From Proteiniclasticum ruminis DSM 24773 (lineage in GTDB: Bacteria; Bacillota; Clostridia; Clostridiales; Clostridiaceae), in the NCBI RefSeq assembly GCF_000701905.1, contig NZ_JNKC01000016.1, positions 1-40,687 on the forward strand: a stretch of 40,687 nt of DNA, given 5' to 3'. Positions 27,259 to 34,340 of this stretch are shown here, one piece after another. Each line of letters opens with the position of its first letter. Positions within the stretch are counted from its first letter, which is position 1. Position numbers and translations under genes: made by a program. Under the pieces are notes generated by a model. It worked only from the letters and a program-made list of their open reading frames with translations, searched no databases and was not told where the DNA came from.

Positions 27259-27288
27259 ATTATAATGCTTTAAACTGTTCATTTTCAA
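27259..27288 (-). promoter_or_regulatory. Promoter of the candidate sRNA
   Basis: On the minus strand TTGAAA (27288-27283) and TATAAT (27264-27259) are 18 bp apart. Upstream, GTTTCA/TGAAAC half-sites (27302-27326) could bind a regulator. The promoter lies beyond the RsuA-type gene stop codon. Confidence 0.6.
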
Positions 27289-27359
27289 CGGTTTTCCAGA
27301 AGTTTCAGAGGATGGCATTTTGAAACCTTTACATTTTATGAAACGCAACCTGTAAACCA

Positions 27360-28082
27360 TTAACTATTTTCATTTCTAAGAAGTCTGAGCTCTTCTTCGG
27401 TGAGTTCACGGAACTCCCCTTCCTCCAGATCTTCTGGAAGAGTCAAAGAACCAAAGGAGATTCTCTGAAGATACTCCACCTCATTTCCCCGGGCATGCCA
27501 CATTCTCTTCACCTGATGGAATTTTCCTTCCCGAAGGGTCACATACACTTCCCGTCTGTCCTCTTCTCCTATAGAAAGACCCGCTGGCATGCATTTATAG
27601 CCATCTCCCAGCACAATGCCCTTTTCAAAGGCTTTGATGTCTTCTTCCTTGGCCTCTTCTTTCAGATAGGCATAATAGACCTTATCCACATGATTTTTGG
27701 GAGACAGAAGCTTATGGTTCAGTTCTCCGTCATTGGTGAGAAGAAGAAGCCCTACCGTATCTTTGTCCAGTCTTCCAACCGGGGCAGGATCAAAAGATTT
27801 ATAGTCAAAGGGCAGAAGGTCCACCACCGTCTGGTCATGATTGTCAAAGGTGGCTGAAACCACCCCTTGAGGCTTGTTCATGAGAAGATAGATGTATTTC
27901 CGATAAAAAACCTCTTCTCCTTCTATGATGATCTCCTCTTCCTCGGGATCCACCTTGAGCCCTGGATCCTTCACCAGTTCTCCTCCTACGGTCACAAGGT
28001 TCTTCTTGATTTTTTCTTTGATTTCTTTCCGGCTGCCATAGCCCATATTGGACAGCACTTTGTCAATTCTCTCTTTTGCCAT
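27360..28082 (-). CDS. RsuA/RluB-family pseudouridine synthase
   Basis: The protein isomerises a uridine in rRNA; RsuA acts on 16S and RluB/RluE on 23S, and these are hard to tell apart here. The 240 residues consist of an N-terminal S4 RNA-binding domain (about 1-60, MAKERIDKVLSNMGYGSRKE) and the catalytic domain with the Asp in GRLDKDTVGLLLLTNDGEL near residue 105-123, NKPQG near 70 and REGKFHQVKRM near 186. AGGAGG lies before the ATG. It follows pgi by 98 nt after a terminator; I see no clear promoter of its own. Confidence 0.9.
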   Translation of the reverse strand: MAKERIDKVLSNMGYGSRKEIKEKIKKNLVTVGGELVKDPGLKVDPEEEEIIIEGEEVFYRKYIYLLMNKPQGVVSATFDNHDQTVVDLLPFDYKSFDPAPVGRLDKDTVGLLLLTNDGELNHKLLSPKNHVDKVYYAYLKEEAKEEDIKAFEKGIVLGDGYKCMPAGLSIGEEDRREVYVTLREGKFHQVKRMWHARGNEVEYLQRISFGSLTLPEDLEEGEFRELTEEELRLLRNENS

Positions 28083-28128
28083 ATCGTTTCCTCCTGTATC
28101 GAATCTGCAAAATCCATGCCTGTGATTT

Positions 28129-28163
28129 AAGAAAGGCCCGGAAAATTCTTCCGGGCCTTTCTT
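28129..28163 (-). terminator. Terminator after pgi
   Basis: AAGAAAGGCCCGGAA (28129-28143) and TTCCGGGCCTTTCTT (28149-28163) form a 15-bp perfect stem with a 5-nt loop, 17 nt past the pgi stop codon. The T run is within the stem arm, and it can work in both directions. Confidence 0.8.
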
Positions 28164-28180
28164 CCAGGTTCTTTCGTCTC

Positions 28181-29521
28181 TTACAGTCTTTCTTCCAGTT
28201 CTTTCTTCAGCTCTTCATATCCAGGCTTTCCAAGAAGAGCAAACATGTTCTTCTTGTAGTCTTCCACCCCAGGCTGATCAAATGGATTGATGCCCAGCAT
28301 GTAACCAGAAACAGCATTGGCCAGTTCAAAGAAGTAGACCATATAGCCAAAGCTCTTTTCCTTCTTGTCCTTTAATGTCAGAACGATATTGGGCACACCA
28401 CCGTCAATGTGAGCCAGAAGAGTTCCCTTGAAAGCGTTCTTGTTGACTTCATCCATGGTTTTTCCAGCCAGGAAGTTCAGTCCGTCCAGATTGTCCTCAT
28501 TCTTCTCGATGGTGAAGCTAGAGTTCATTTCCTCCACGTTGATCACGGTCTCGAAGATGTTTCTCTTTCCATCCTGAATGAACTGTCCCATGGAATGAAG
28601 ATCCGTAGAGAAGTTCACAGAAGCTGGGAAGATGCCTTTGCCGTCCTTACCATGGCTCTCGCCAAAGAGCTGCTTCCACCATTCGGAGAAATAGGTAAGC
28701 TGCGGCTCGTAGTTCACGAGAATCTCAATGTCTTTTCCCCGGTTATAAAGCGCTGTTCTTGCTGCAGCATAGGCATAGCATTCATTCTCTTTCACAGAGT
28801 CCTTCTGATAGTCCCCATGGGCAAGCTTTGCGCCTTCCATCATTTCATCAATATCAATACCCGCTACTGCAATGGGTAGAAGTCCCACTGGCGTCAGCAC
28901 TGTAAATCTTCCGCCCACATCATCCGGTACAATAAAGGTCTCATAGCCTTCTTCATTGGAAAGGCTCTTGAGAGCTCCTCTCGCTTTATCAGTGGTGGCA
29001 AAGATTCTTTTTGCTGCTTCTTCTTTTCCGTACTTCTTTTCCAGGTAGTCTTTCATCACACGGAAAGCCACTGCAGGTTCTGTAGTCGTTCCCGATTTAC
29101 TGATGACATTGACAGACACATCTTTTCCTTCCAGCATTTCCAGAAGATCATTGAGATAGTCTCCTGAGATATTCTGGCCCAGGAAATAGATTTCAGGCCC
29201 CTTTCTTTTGGCCTTGGGCAGAGCATTGTAGAAATGATGGCTCATCATCTCTATGGCTGCTTTTGCACCAAGGTAAGATCCGCCGATGCCGATGACCACT
29301 AGTACATCAGAATCCTTCCGGATTTTCTCCGCTGCTTTTTTTACGCGGTCAAACTCTTCCTTATCATAGTTCAGGGGAAGATCCACCCATCCTAAAAAAT
29401 CATTTCCAGGACCATTTTTTTCTCTCAAAAGTGTATGGGCAGCCTTCACCAGAGGATCCAGGTACTCAATCTCGTGGCTTCTCATAAATCCGTCCAGTTT
29501 CTTCAAATCTACTTTTAACAT
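28181..29521 (-). CDS. pgi: Glucose-6-phosphate isomerase
   Basis: Pgi interconverts glucose-6-phosphate and fructose-6-phosphate in glycolysis. The 446-residue length matches the short bacterial form. Signature blocks are [15 protein letters not shown] near 76-90, [16 protein letters not shown] near 138-152, [14 protein letters not shown] near 204, the [14 protein letters not shown] block near 308 and the C-terminal [12 protein letters not shown] near 415. The start at 29521 has GGTG upstream. Two extended -10 elements lie upstream at 29574-29597. Confidence 0.97.
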   Translation of the reverse strand: MLKVDLKKLDGFMRSHEIEYLDPLVKAAHTLLREKNGPGNDFLGWVDLPLNYDKEEFDRVKKAAEKIRKDSDVLVVIGIGGSYLGAKAAIEMMSHHFYNALPKAKRKGPEIYFLGQNISGDYLNDLLEMLEGKDVSVNVISKSGTTTEPAVAFRVMKDYLEKKYGKEEAAKRIFATTDKARGALKSLSNEEGYETFIVPDDVGGRFTVLTPVGLLPIAVAGIDIDEMMEGAKLAHGDYQKDSVKENECYAYAAARTALYNRGKDIEILVNYEPQLTYFSEWWKQLFGESHGKDGKGIFPASVNFSTDLHSMGQFIQDGKRNIFETVINVEEMNSSFTIEKNEDNLDGLNFLAGKTMDEVNKNAFKGTLLAHIDGGVPNIVLTLKDKKEKSFGYMVYFFELANAVSGYMLGINPFDQPGVEDYKKNMFALLGKPGYEELKKELEERL

Positions 29522-29573
29522 AGGGTTTGCACCAGCCTTTCATTTCTTTGGTTTTAATATCATCTATTTCTAT

Positions 29574-29597
29574 AGTATACCATAGGGAATTATAGCA
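29574..29597 (-). promoter_or_regulatory. Extended -10 promoters of pgi
   Basis: On the minus strand TGCTATAAT (29597-29589) and TGGTATACT (29582-29574) are both extended -10 elements, without good -35 hexamers. Either could start the pgi transcript. Confidence 0.45.
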
Positions 29598-29611
29598 TTT
29601 TTTGAATGTTT

Positions 29612-30124
29612 CTAGAATACAGCTTCCCTAATTTTAATTTTTCCGTGACAGCAGGAGGATACTTTCGTTCTCACAATCTTTCTCACCGCATCAATCCTGC
29701 GCCTTCTGCCGATGGTTTTTCCGCAGCTTGCACAAAGAAGAAGATATCCCTTTTTGGGGACCAGTGCCACAAACTCCCTGAAATACGTGTGGTCACTGAT
29801 GCCAAGAGAGCGGCAGGCTTCCTTGAACACCGCATCATGATGATGGTTCACCTGATCCCGCATATTGACATAATAATGGGCGAACTCATGAAGAATCACC
29901 TGCTCCACAATCTCCTTTTTGTAAGTTCCATCCAGAAGCTTTGATGAAAATCGGAACGAATGGGGTTCCATCTTTCCACCACGCATTCTGAAATAAAAAG
30001 AACCCATGGTTTTCTCCATCTTTGTGCTGACGACTACGGGCACCTCATCACAGGGAAACCCTTCTTTCTTGCCCGTTTCAGCCAGGAGCTTTTTCACATC
30101 CTGCAATGACCAGACCTTATTCAT
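29612..30124 (-). CDS. SprT-like zinc metalloprotease-fold protein
   Basis: The 170-residue protein has the HExxH zinc-protease motif HEFAHYY at residues 79-85, with a further His cluster (NHHHDAVF, about 93-100) supplying ligands, followed by a C-terminal Cys zinc ribbon (CASCGK near 131 and SCCHG near 158). This is the SprT/Spartan arrangement; related eukaryotic proteases degrade DNA-protein crosslinks, while bacterial members are poorly characterised. The ATG lies 18 nt after the CstR-like gene at 30143-30397, so it is co-transcribed with that repressor, an unusual partner. No clear terminator follows it. Confidence 0.87.
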   Translation of the reverse strand: MNKVWSLQDVKKLLAETGKKEGFPCDEVPVVVSTKMEKTMGSFYFRMRGGKMEPHSFRFSSKLLDGTYKKEIVEQVILHEFAHYYVNMRDQVNHHHDAVFKEACRSLGISDHTYFREFVALVPKKGYLLLCASCGKTIGRRRRIDAVRKIVRTKVSSCCHGKIKIREAVF

Positions 30125-30142
30125 ACCATTTCTCCACGAAAG

Positions 30143-30397
30143 CTACTTGATCCGAAAAATCAGTTCCAGCGCTTCTTCCAGCTTTTCTTTGCTTACTTCT
30201 TCCCCATCCTTGACGACACAGTTCATGAGGTTTTCCGTCACCATCAGATGGATGACTTTCTCCACGCTGGCCTTTACAGCTGCCAGCTGAATGACCACTT
30301 CTCGACAATCCCTCTCTTCTTCCAGCATTTTTGTGATGCCACGCAGCTGTCCTTCTGCTCTGCTGATTCTATTGATCATTTTCTTCTTATCTACCAC
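30143..30397 (-). CDS. CstR-like persulfide-sensing repressor 1 (CsoR family)
   Basis: CsoR-family proteins are helical DNA-binding repressors. CsoR proper binds Cu(I) with Cys-His-Cys, whereas CstR senses persulfides with two Cys. This 84-residue protein has Cys31 and Cys60, the positions of S. aureus CstR. The Cu(I)-ligand His position is Asn56 (TENLMNC), so a persulfide sensor is the better call. The start is GTG at 30397, aligning exactly with the paralogue at 30508-30762; a TTG at 30424 would add nine residues. AGGAG lies upstream. It heads an operon with the SprT-like gene under an extended -10 promoter at 30434-30442. Confidence 0.85.
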   Translation of the reverse strand: MVDKKKMINRISRAEGQLRGITKMLEEERDCREVVIQLAAVKASVEKVIHLMVTENLMNCVVKDGEEVSKEKLEEALELIFRIK

Positions 30398-30433
30398 TTC
30401 ACTTAACTCCTTTTGACTGCTCAATCTCTTCTC

Positions 30434-30442
30434 ATTATATCA
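30434..30442 (-). promoter_or_regulatory. Extended -10 promoter of repressor 1 and the SprT-like gene
   Basis: On the minus strand TGATATAAT is a perfect extended -10. No -35 is recognisable. It lies about 40 bp upstream of the GTG start. Confidence 0.55.
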
Positions 30443-30463
30443 AATAGATCGTAAAACGGGCAG

Positions 30464-30504
30464 TAAAAAATGCACCTGAGGGGTATATGCCCATCTGGTG
30501 CATT
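30464..30504 (-). terminator. Terminator of the rhodanese operon
   Basis: On the minus strand AATGCACC and GGTGCATT pair as the outer stem around an inner GGG/CCC pair, and TTTTAC follows. It lies 4-45 nt past the stop of repressor 2. The 3' part carries ATGCACCTGAGGGGTAT (plus strand 30470-30486), a degenerate match to the two CstR-like operators at 33060-33100. Confidence 0.85.
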
Positions 30505-30507
30505 CTC

Positions 30508-30762
30508 TTATCTGCTTTTGAAAATCAGCTTCAGCGCCTGCTCCACTTTCTCCCGCTGGTCTTCGGTATTTTCTTCCGCCACACAGGTCAGGAGATTTTC
30601 TGTCACCATCAGTGCCATGACCTTATCAATGCCCGCCTTCACAGCGGAAAGCTGAGTCACCACATCCTGACAGCTGCGGTCTTCTTCCAGCATTTTGGAA
30701 ATGCCCCAAATCTGACCTTCCAGCCTGGAGAGTCTGTTGATATAGCTTTTCTTATCTTCCAA
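30508..30762 (-). CDS. CstR-like persulfide-sensing repressor 2 (CsoR family)
   Basis: This 84-residue paralogue of repressor 1 starts MEDKKSYINRLSRLEGQ. It keeps Cys31 (DRSCQDV) and Cys60 (NLLTCV), with Asn56 where CsoR has its Cu(I)-ligand His, so it too looks like a persulfide sensor. The start is TTG at 30762, overlapping the rhodanese stop by 11 nt, with GGGGTGATG upstream. It is the last gene of the operon and probably represses that operon at the paired operators near 33060-33100. That two paralogues lie within 600 bp suggests different sensing ranges or a recent duplication. Confidence 0.87.
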   Translation of the reverse strand: MEDKKSYINRLSRLEGQIWGISKMLEEDRSCQDVVTQLSAVKAGIDKVMALMVTENLLTCVAEENTEDQREKVEQALKLIFKSR

Positions 30763-31057
30763 AAATCACATCACCCCTGTACGCGGACATGCCTCCCATC
30801 ACATTGACCACCTTGAACCCGTTTTGAGCCAGGTACTTGGATGCCATGGCGGATCTTGATCCGGAGAAACAGACCACATGGTATTCTTTACTCTTGTCGA
30901 GCTTTTCTAGACTCGTCGGGATTTCTCCCAGCGGAATATGCTGTGCACCTTCAATGTGACCGGACTCAAATTCATCGTCCTCCCGCACATCAAGAATGTT
31001 CAGGTTACCTTTTCTCAACAGCTGCTCAAACTCCATCATCATGACTGAATTAAACAT
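30752..31057 (-). CDS. Single-domain rhodanese 1 (sulfurtransferase)
   Basis: The 101-residue protein is one rhodanese domain with LDVREDDEFESGHIEGAQHIPLG in the CH2A/B region and the active Cys63 in VVCFSGSRSAM, which forms the six-residue CFSGSR active-site loop. Rhodaneses move sulfane sulfur between persulfides, thiols, sulfite or cyanide. The ATG at 31057 has GAGGAG upstream and is separated by one nucleotide from the stop of the CoA-disulfide reductase. It belongs to the operon with the reductase, rhodanese 2 and repressor 2. Confidence 0.93.
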   Translation of the reverse strand: MFNSVMMMEFEQLLRKGNLNILDVREDDEFESGHIEGAQHIPLGEIPTSLEKLDKSKEYHVVCFSGSRSAMASKYLAQNGFKVVNVMGGMSAYRGDVIFGR

Positions 31058-31058
31058 A

Positions 31059-32708
31059 TTACTTGATCTCCTCACTTTTTACCATACTATAAATGTTGAA
31101 TGCGCCGGATAAATTCATCGCTTTGTATCCTTTTTGCTTCAGCAGTCTTTCCGCCATATAGCTTCTCTGGGCACTGGCACAGCTGATCACAATGTCCTGA
31201 TCCTTTGGGATCTCGGAAAGTCTGTCTCTTAAGCTGTTCAAAGGAATATTCACAAAGCCTTCGATGGATCCAGACCTTTTCACTTCACTCTCGTCGCGGA
31301 CATCCAGAAGAAATGCCCCTTCTTCTCTCTTCTTTTCCAGCTCGTGCCACTGGATGTTGTCAGAGAAGCCTTCCACAATATTGGTGGCCGCATACCCCAG
31401 CATGTTCACTGGATCTTTTGCAGAACCAAAAGGTGGTGCATAAGTGAATTCCAGCTCCATAAGATCCTCCACAGTGAGATGTCCCTTGATGGCGGTGGCA
31501 ATGATGTCAATTCTCTTGTCTACTCCCTTTTCTCCTACACCTTGAGCTCCATAAATGGTGCCGTCTTCGGGGCTGAAAAGAAGCTTCAGATAAATACTGG
31601 TGGCTCCTGGGAAATATCCTGCATGGTCATTGGCTGTGACATGGACTGCCTTATAGGTCTTTCCTGCCATCTTCAGCTGTCTTTCATTAAGGCCAACGGA
31701 TGCTCCCGAAAGATTGAACACTCGCACAATGGCTGTTCCGATGGAACCACGGTTCTTTCTTCTATATCCGCTGATGACATCCGCCACTTGGCGTCCCTGA
31801 CGGTTGGCCGGGTTTGCCAGTGGAATCATGGTGTCTTCAGAAAGAATCTGGTTCTTGACGATGATGGCATCCCCCACTGCATAGACATCTTTCACACTGG
31901 TCTCATAGGATTCATCCACAAGGATGCCCCCGCGCATGCCCAGGGCAATGCCTGCCGTCTGGGCTAGTGCGTTTTCTGGAAGAACCCCCACGGACATGAT
32001 GGTGAGATCACTCTCAAGCTTCACACCATTTTGCAGCTCCACAATGTTTCCTTCTTCTGAAAATCCGCTGGCAGCAACGCCCGTATACACATCAATGCCA
32101 TTTTTCTTCAGTTCTTTCTGAATGAACATGGCCATTTCCTCATCAAAAGGAGGCAGCACGTGAGGTGCCATTTCCACCACTGAAACATGGATTCCCTTAT
32201 GCTTCAGCGCTTCAGCCATTTCTAGACCGATAAATCCAGCACCGATGACCACCGCTTTCTTTGGATCGTTTTCTTTGATGAAACTTGTCACGGCATCCAC
32301 ATCGGGTACATTTCTCATGGTGAACACATTTTTCGCTTCTTTAAGACCAGGCGTGTTTGGTACAAAAGGTCTGGCACCAGGAGAAAGAATCAGTTTGTCG
32401 TAGGACAGAGCATACTCTCCCTCTTCATTCCGAACAAGAATCTCCTTCTTCTCTCCATGGATGGCCACCGCTTCCGAGTTCACCCGGACATCCAGATTGA
32501 ATCGGGCTTTCAGCCTGTCTGGGGTCTGCACCAGAAGGTTCTCTCGTTTCACGATCTCTCCCGATACAAAATAGGGAAGTCCGCAGTTTGCAAAAGAAAC
32601 ATAGGGACCCTTTTCCAGGATGATGATTTCCGCATCTTCCTGCAGTCTTCTCAGTCTGGTCGCTGCCGACATTCCACCCGCTACGCCACCTACAATTACA
32701 ATTCTCAT
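31059..32708 (-). CDS. CoA-disulfide reductase-rhodanese fusion (CoADR-Rhd)
   Basis: This 549-residue flavoprotein has FAD site VIVGGVAGGMSAATRLRR at the N-terminus, active Cys42 in SFANCGLPYF, an NADH site VVIGAGFIGLEMAE near 160 and FAD block DVYAVGDA near 276. A C-terminal rhodanese domain (about 455-545) carries Cys510 in ISCASAQRS. CoADR-Rhd enzymes reduce CoA-persulfide and polysulfide with NAD(P)H, and S. aureus cst operons hold related functions. AAGGAG lies upstream, and the gene starts 2 nt after rhodanese 2. It is the core enzyme of the putative persulfide-detoxification operon. Confidence 0.93.
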   Translation of the reverse strand: MRIVIVGGVAGGMSAATRLRRLQEDAEIIILEKGPYVSFANCGLPYFVSGEIVKRENLLVQTPDRLKARFNLDVRVNSEAVAIHGEKKEILVRNEEGEYALSYDKLILSPGARPFVPNTPGLKEAKNVFTMRNVPDVDAVTSFIKENDPKKAVVIGAGFIGLEMAEALKHKGIHVSVVEMAPHVLPPFDEEMAMFIQKELKKNGIDVYTGVAASGFSEEGNIVELQNGVKLESDLTIMSVGVLPENALAQTAGIALGMRGGILVDESYETSVKDVYAVGDAIIVKNQILSEDTMIPLANPANRQGRQVADVISGYRRKNRGSIGTAIVRVFNLSGASVGLNERQLKMAGKTYKAVHVTANDHAGYFPGATSIYLKLLFSPEDGTIYGAQGVGEKGVDKRIDIIATAIKGHLTVEDLMELEFTYAPPFGSAKDPVNMLGYAATNIVEGFSDNIQWHELEKKREEGAFLLDVRDESEVKRSGSIEGFVNIPLNSLRDRLSEIPKDQDIVISCASAQRSYMAERLLKQKGYKAMNLSGAFNIYSMVKSEEIK

Positions 32709-32710
32709 CT

Positions 32711-33004
32711 TTACTTTCTAGCTCCTTTCCACATCATCATGCCGCCTTTGACATTGGTTGCATCTACGCCCATTTTGGTGAGCTTCTTGGTTGCCTGGGT
32801 GCTTCTTCCACCCGAAGCGCAGATCACATACACTGGACCTTTTCCTGTATAGGTGCCAATGGTGCCCAAGGGTACATTTTTTGCTCCAGGAATATGCCCA
32901 TTCTTGAATTCATGAGGCTCTCTTACATCCAGAATCACCGGTTTCTCTTTCAGTACACTTTGAAGCTCATCGGTGGTGACAGATTTTATTTTTGTAAAAA
33001 ACAT
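32711..33004 (-). CDS. Single-domain rhodanese 2 (sulfurtransferase)
   Basis: First gene of the operon, with 97 residues. The fold shows LDVREPHEFKNGHIPGAKNVPLG and the active-site loop CASGGRS with Cys62. It resembles the sulfur-carrier-like rhodaneses of cst and pspE type. The ATG at 33004 follows GGGGAA. The promoter and two CstR-like operators lie just upstream, so it should be derepressed by persulfide stress with the other genes. Confidence 0.92.
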   Translation of the reverse strand: MFFTKIKSVTTDELQSVLKEKPVILDVREPHEFKNGHIPGAKNVPLGTIGTYTGKGPVYVICASGGRSTQATKKLTKMGVDATNVKGGMMMWKGARK

Positions 33005-33059
33005 TCTTCATTCCCCTTTATTTATATCATTTCAATTCTTCATTTTTACGCCAAAAAGG

Positions 33060-33076
33060 ATACCCCCTCCAGGCAT
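33060..33076. promoter_or_regulatory. CstR/CsoR-type operator 2 (inverted copy)
   Basis: The minus strand reads ATGCCTGGAGGGGGTAT, a 17-bp copy of operator 1 in opposite orientation. It matches ATRCC-N4-GGGGGTAT and lies just downstream of the promoter -10, in the leader. Confidence 0.65.
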
Positions 33077-33080
33077 ATTT

Positions 33081-33110
33081 AATATACCATAGGGGGGTAT
33101 GTTTTGTAAA
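33081..33110 (-). promoter_or_regulatory. Promoter and CstR/CsoR-type operator 1 of the rhodanese operon
   Basis: On the minus strand TTTACA (33110-33105) and TATATT (33086-33081, preceded by TGG) are 18 bp apart. Operator 1, ATACCATAGGGGGGTAT at 33084-33100 on the plus strand, fills the spacer and touches the -10. CsoR-family repressors typically bind such C/G tracts flanked by AT ends inside promoters, so binding would block RNA polymerase. Confidence 0.75.
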
Positions 33111-33120
33111 GAGCGTTTTC

Positions 33121-33152
33121 AAAAAATAAAAAAGAAGAGGGTACCCTCTTCT
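33121..33152 (-). terminator. Terminator of the XRE regulator gene
   Basis: On the minus strand AGAAGAGG-GTAC-CCTCTTCT is an 8-bp stem followed by TTTTTATTTTTT. Its 5' arm overlaps the last codon and the TAG stop. Confidence 0.9.
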
Positions 33153-33711
33153 AGAAAATCCACAGCAAAAGTGCTGCTGCGCCTCCGCCCACAAGAAAAC
33201 CGCCAAGAATTTTATACACGATTCCCGTCCTAAGCTTTTTCTTTCGTTCGTAAGGATCCATGGGTTCTGTTTTTCTTCCTTCCATGAATTCCAGGATTTC
33301 TCCATAGGTCTCCACCTGATAAAGCTTCTTCTCCTTTTCCACCAGAATGGATGCGCCAATCATAAGCAGCGCAAAAATCACCATGGGGACCATAAAATAA
33401 GAACTCACCCTTTTTACAAAAGGCAGCATGGATACCATGAGCACAAAAAAGAGGACCATGGCATAGCTGCCCCATTTCATTTTCTCGCTGCTGATTTTTT
33501 CTTTCATTTCTTCCACATCTCCTTTTATCAGTTCATCCAAAGAGATGGAAAAAATCTCAGACAGTAGTAGTAGACTCTGAAGATCCGGATAACTCTTTCC
33601 GTTCTCCCAGCTGGAAATGGTCTGCCTGGACACATAGACTCTCTCTGCCAGGTCCTCCTGGGATGCGCTGACCTTTTTCCGGTTCACTCGAATCTGTTCA
33701 CTGATGTTCAT
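33151..33711 (-). CDS. XRE-family regulator with C-terminal membrane domain
   Basis: The 186-residue protein begins with an HTH_3 domain (residues 4-60: IRVNRKKVSASQEDLAERV, SRQTISSWENGKSYPDL). Three hydrophobic segments follow near 82-98, 106-122 and 165-183. Membrane-tethered XRE proteins are common in Firmicutes and often control adjacent transport or envelope genes, but none is adjacent here except the rhodanese operon. The start at 33711 has GGGAG seven nt upstream; an ATG at 33717 is possible. No good promoter is seen, though TTTTGACA occurs twice upstream near 33775-33820. Confidence 0.87.
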   Translation of the reverse strand: MNISEQIRVNRKKVSASQEDLAERVYVSRQTISSWENGKSYPDLQSLLLLSEIFSISLDELIKGDVEEMKEKISSEKMKWGSYAMVLFFVLMVSMLPFVKRVSSYFMVPMVIFALLMIGASILVEKEKKLYQVETYGEILEFMEGRKTEPMDPYERKKKLRTGIVYKILGGFLVGGGAAALLLWIF

Positions 33712-34340
33712 GTTCATTCTCCCTTCTCTTTCAAGACTGTCTTCAGGATACTTCCATTGCTTCATTTATGCTGTCAAAATCCTTTGAAATCCTACAAAAT
33801 ACCTGTGTCAAAATGTCTTTACATACCCTTTTTCTGTGATTTTCCTGTATCTTCATCAATATTCCATAAAAAGGCCCCTGCCATCCAGAGTATCTTTTTC
33901 CCTAGCTCCTTCTATAGTAAACTCATCCTTCCTTTTCTTCCAGTATCCAGAGCTCTTTTTTCAGAAGATCCGACGTATCCTCTGAAACATACATATGGTT
34001 TTTTTGAGAAGGTCTGATAGTATAGTTTTTTATCCACTAAAATAGTACGCAAAACACAAAAAAGTGTGAGGCATGGATGATGAAGTGCACCAGCAGCTCA
34101 TGAAAGTAAAGGAACTGGCGAATAATCCTTGAGGAAGTTCTGACTTCCCATAGATAATATGCTATTTTCTTTGTATACTTAAGGTAAGTCCAATGTTTTT
34201 CCATAATATCCCTTCTTAGCGAACTTTTCCGGAAAAATATCGGCGACTACATGGAAAGGAGCCCAAGGTCTTTTTATTGAGCCTCTATTTCATCTGTGTT
34301 TATAGCAACCGCTCAATTTCAGCCTTGGAAATCGACGAAG
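33712..34340. other. Gene-poor region between the XRE and sigI genes
   Basis: I find no convincing gene in these 629 bp. A 20-codon frame with ATG at 34073 (34073-34132) has no ribosome binding site. A possible main-sigma promoter for sigI is present at 34151-34179. TTTTCCGGAAAA (34225-34236) is a short palindrome. Several T/C-rich stretches on the plus strand (33930-34020) have no stable hairpin. The region looks like an A/T-rich regulatory or decayed stretch. Confidence 0.6.
34151..34179 (+). promoter_or_regulatory. Putative promoter of sigI
   Basis: TAGATA (34151-34156) and TATACT (34174-34179) are 17 bp apart. The leader to sigI would be about 155 nt. I do not see a clear SigI-type autoregulatory promoter (C-rich -35 with CGAA -10); CGAA at 34220-34223 lacks the partner at the right spacing. 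Confidence 0.3.

Noticed and set aside
34073-34132. A 20-codon frame beginning MDDEVHQQLMKVKEL in the gene-poor region
   Set aside because: No ribosome binding site at the right distance and no neighbouring homologous frame. It might be a relic, but there is nothing to support a gene.
34190-34340. A SigI-type autoregulatory promoter upstream of sigI
   Set aside because: CGAA occurs at 34220-34223, but no C-rich -35 partner lies at suitable spacing, so I kept only a weak main-sigma promoter.
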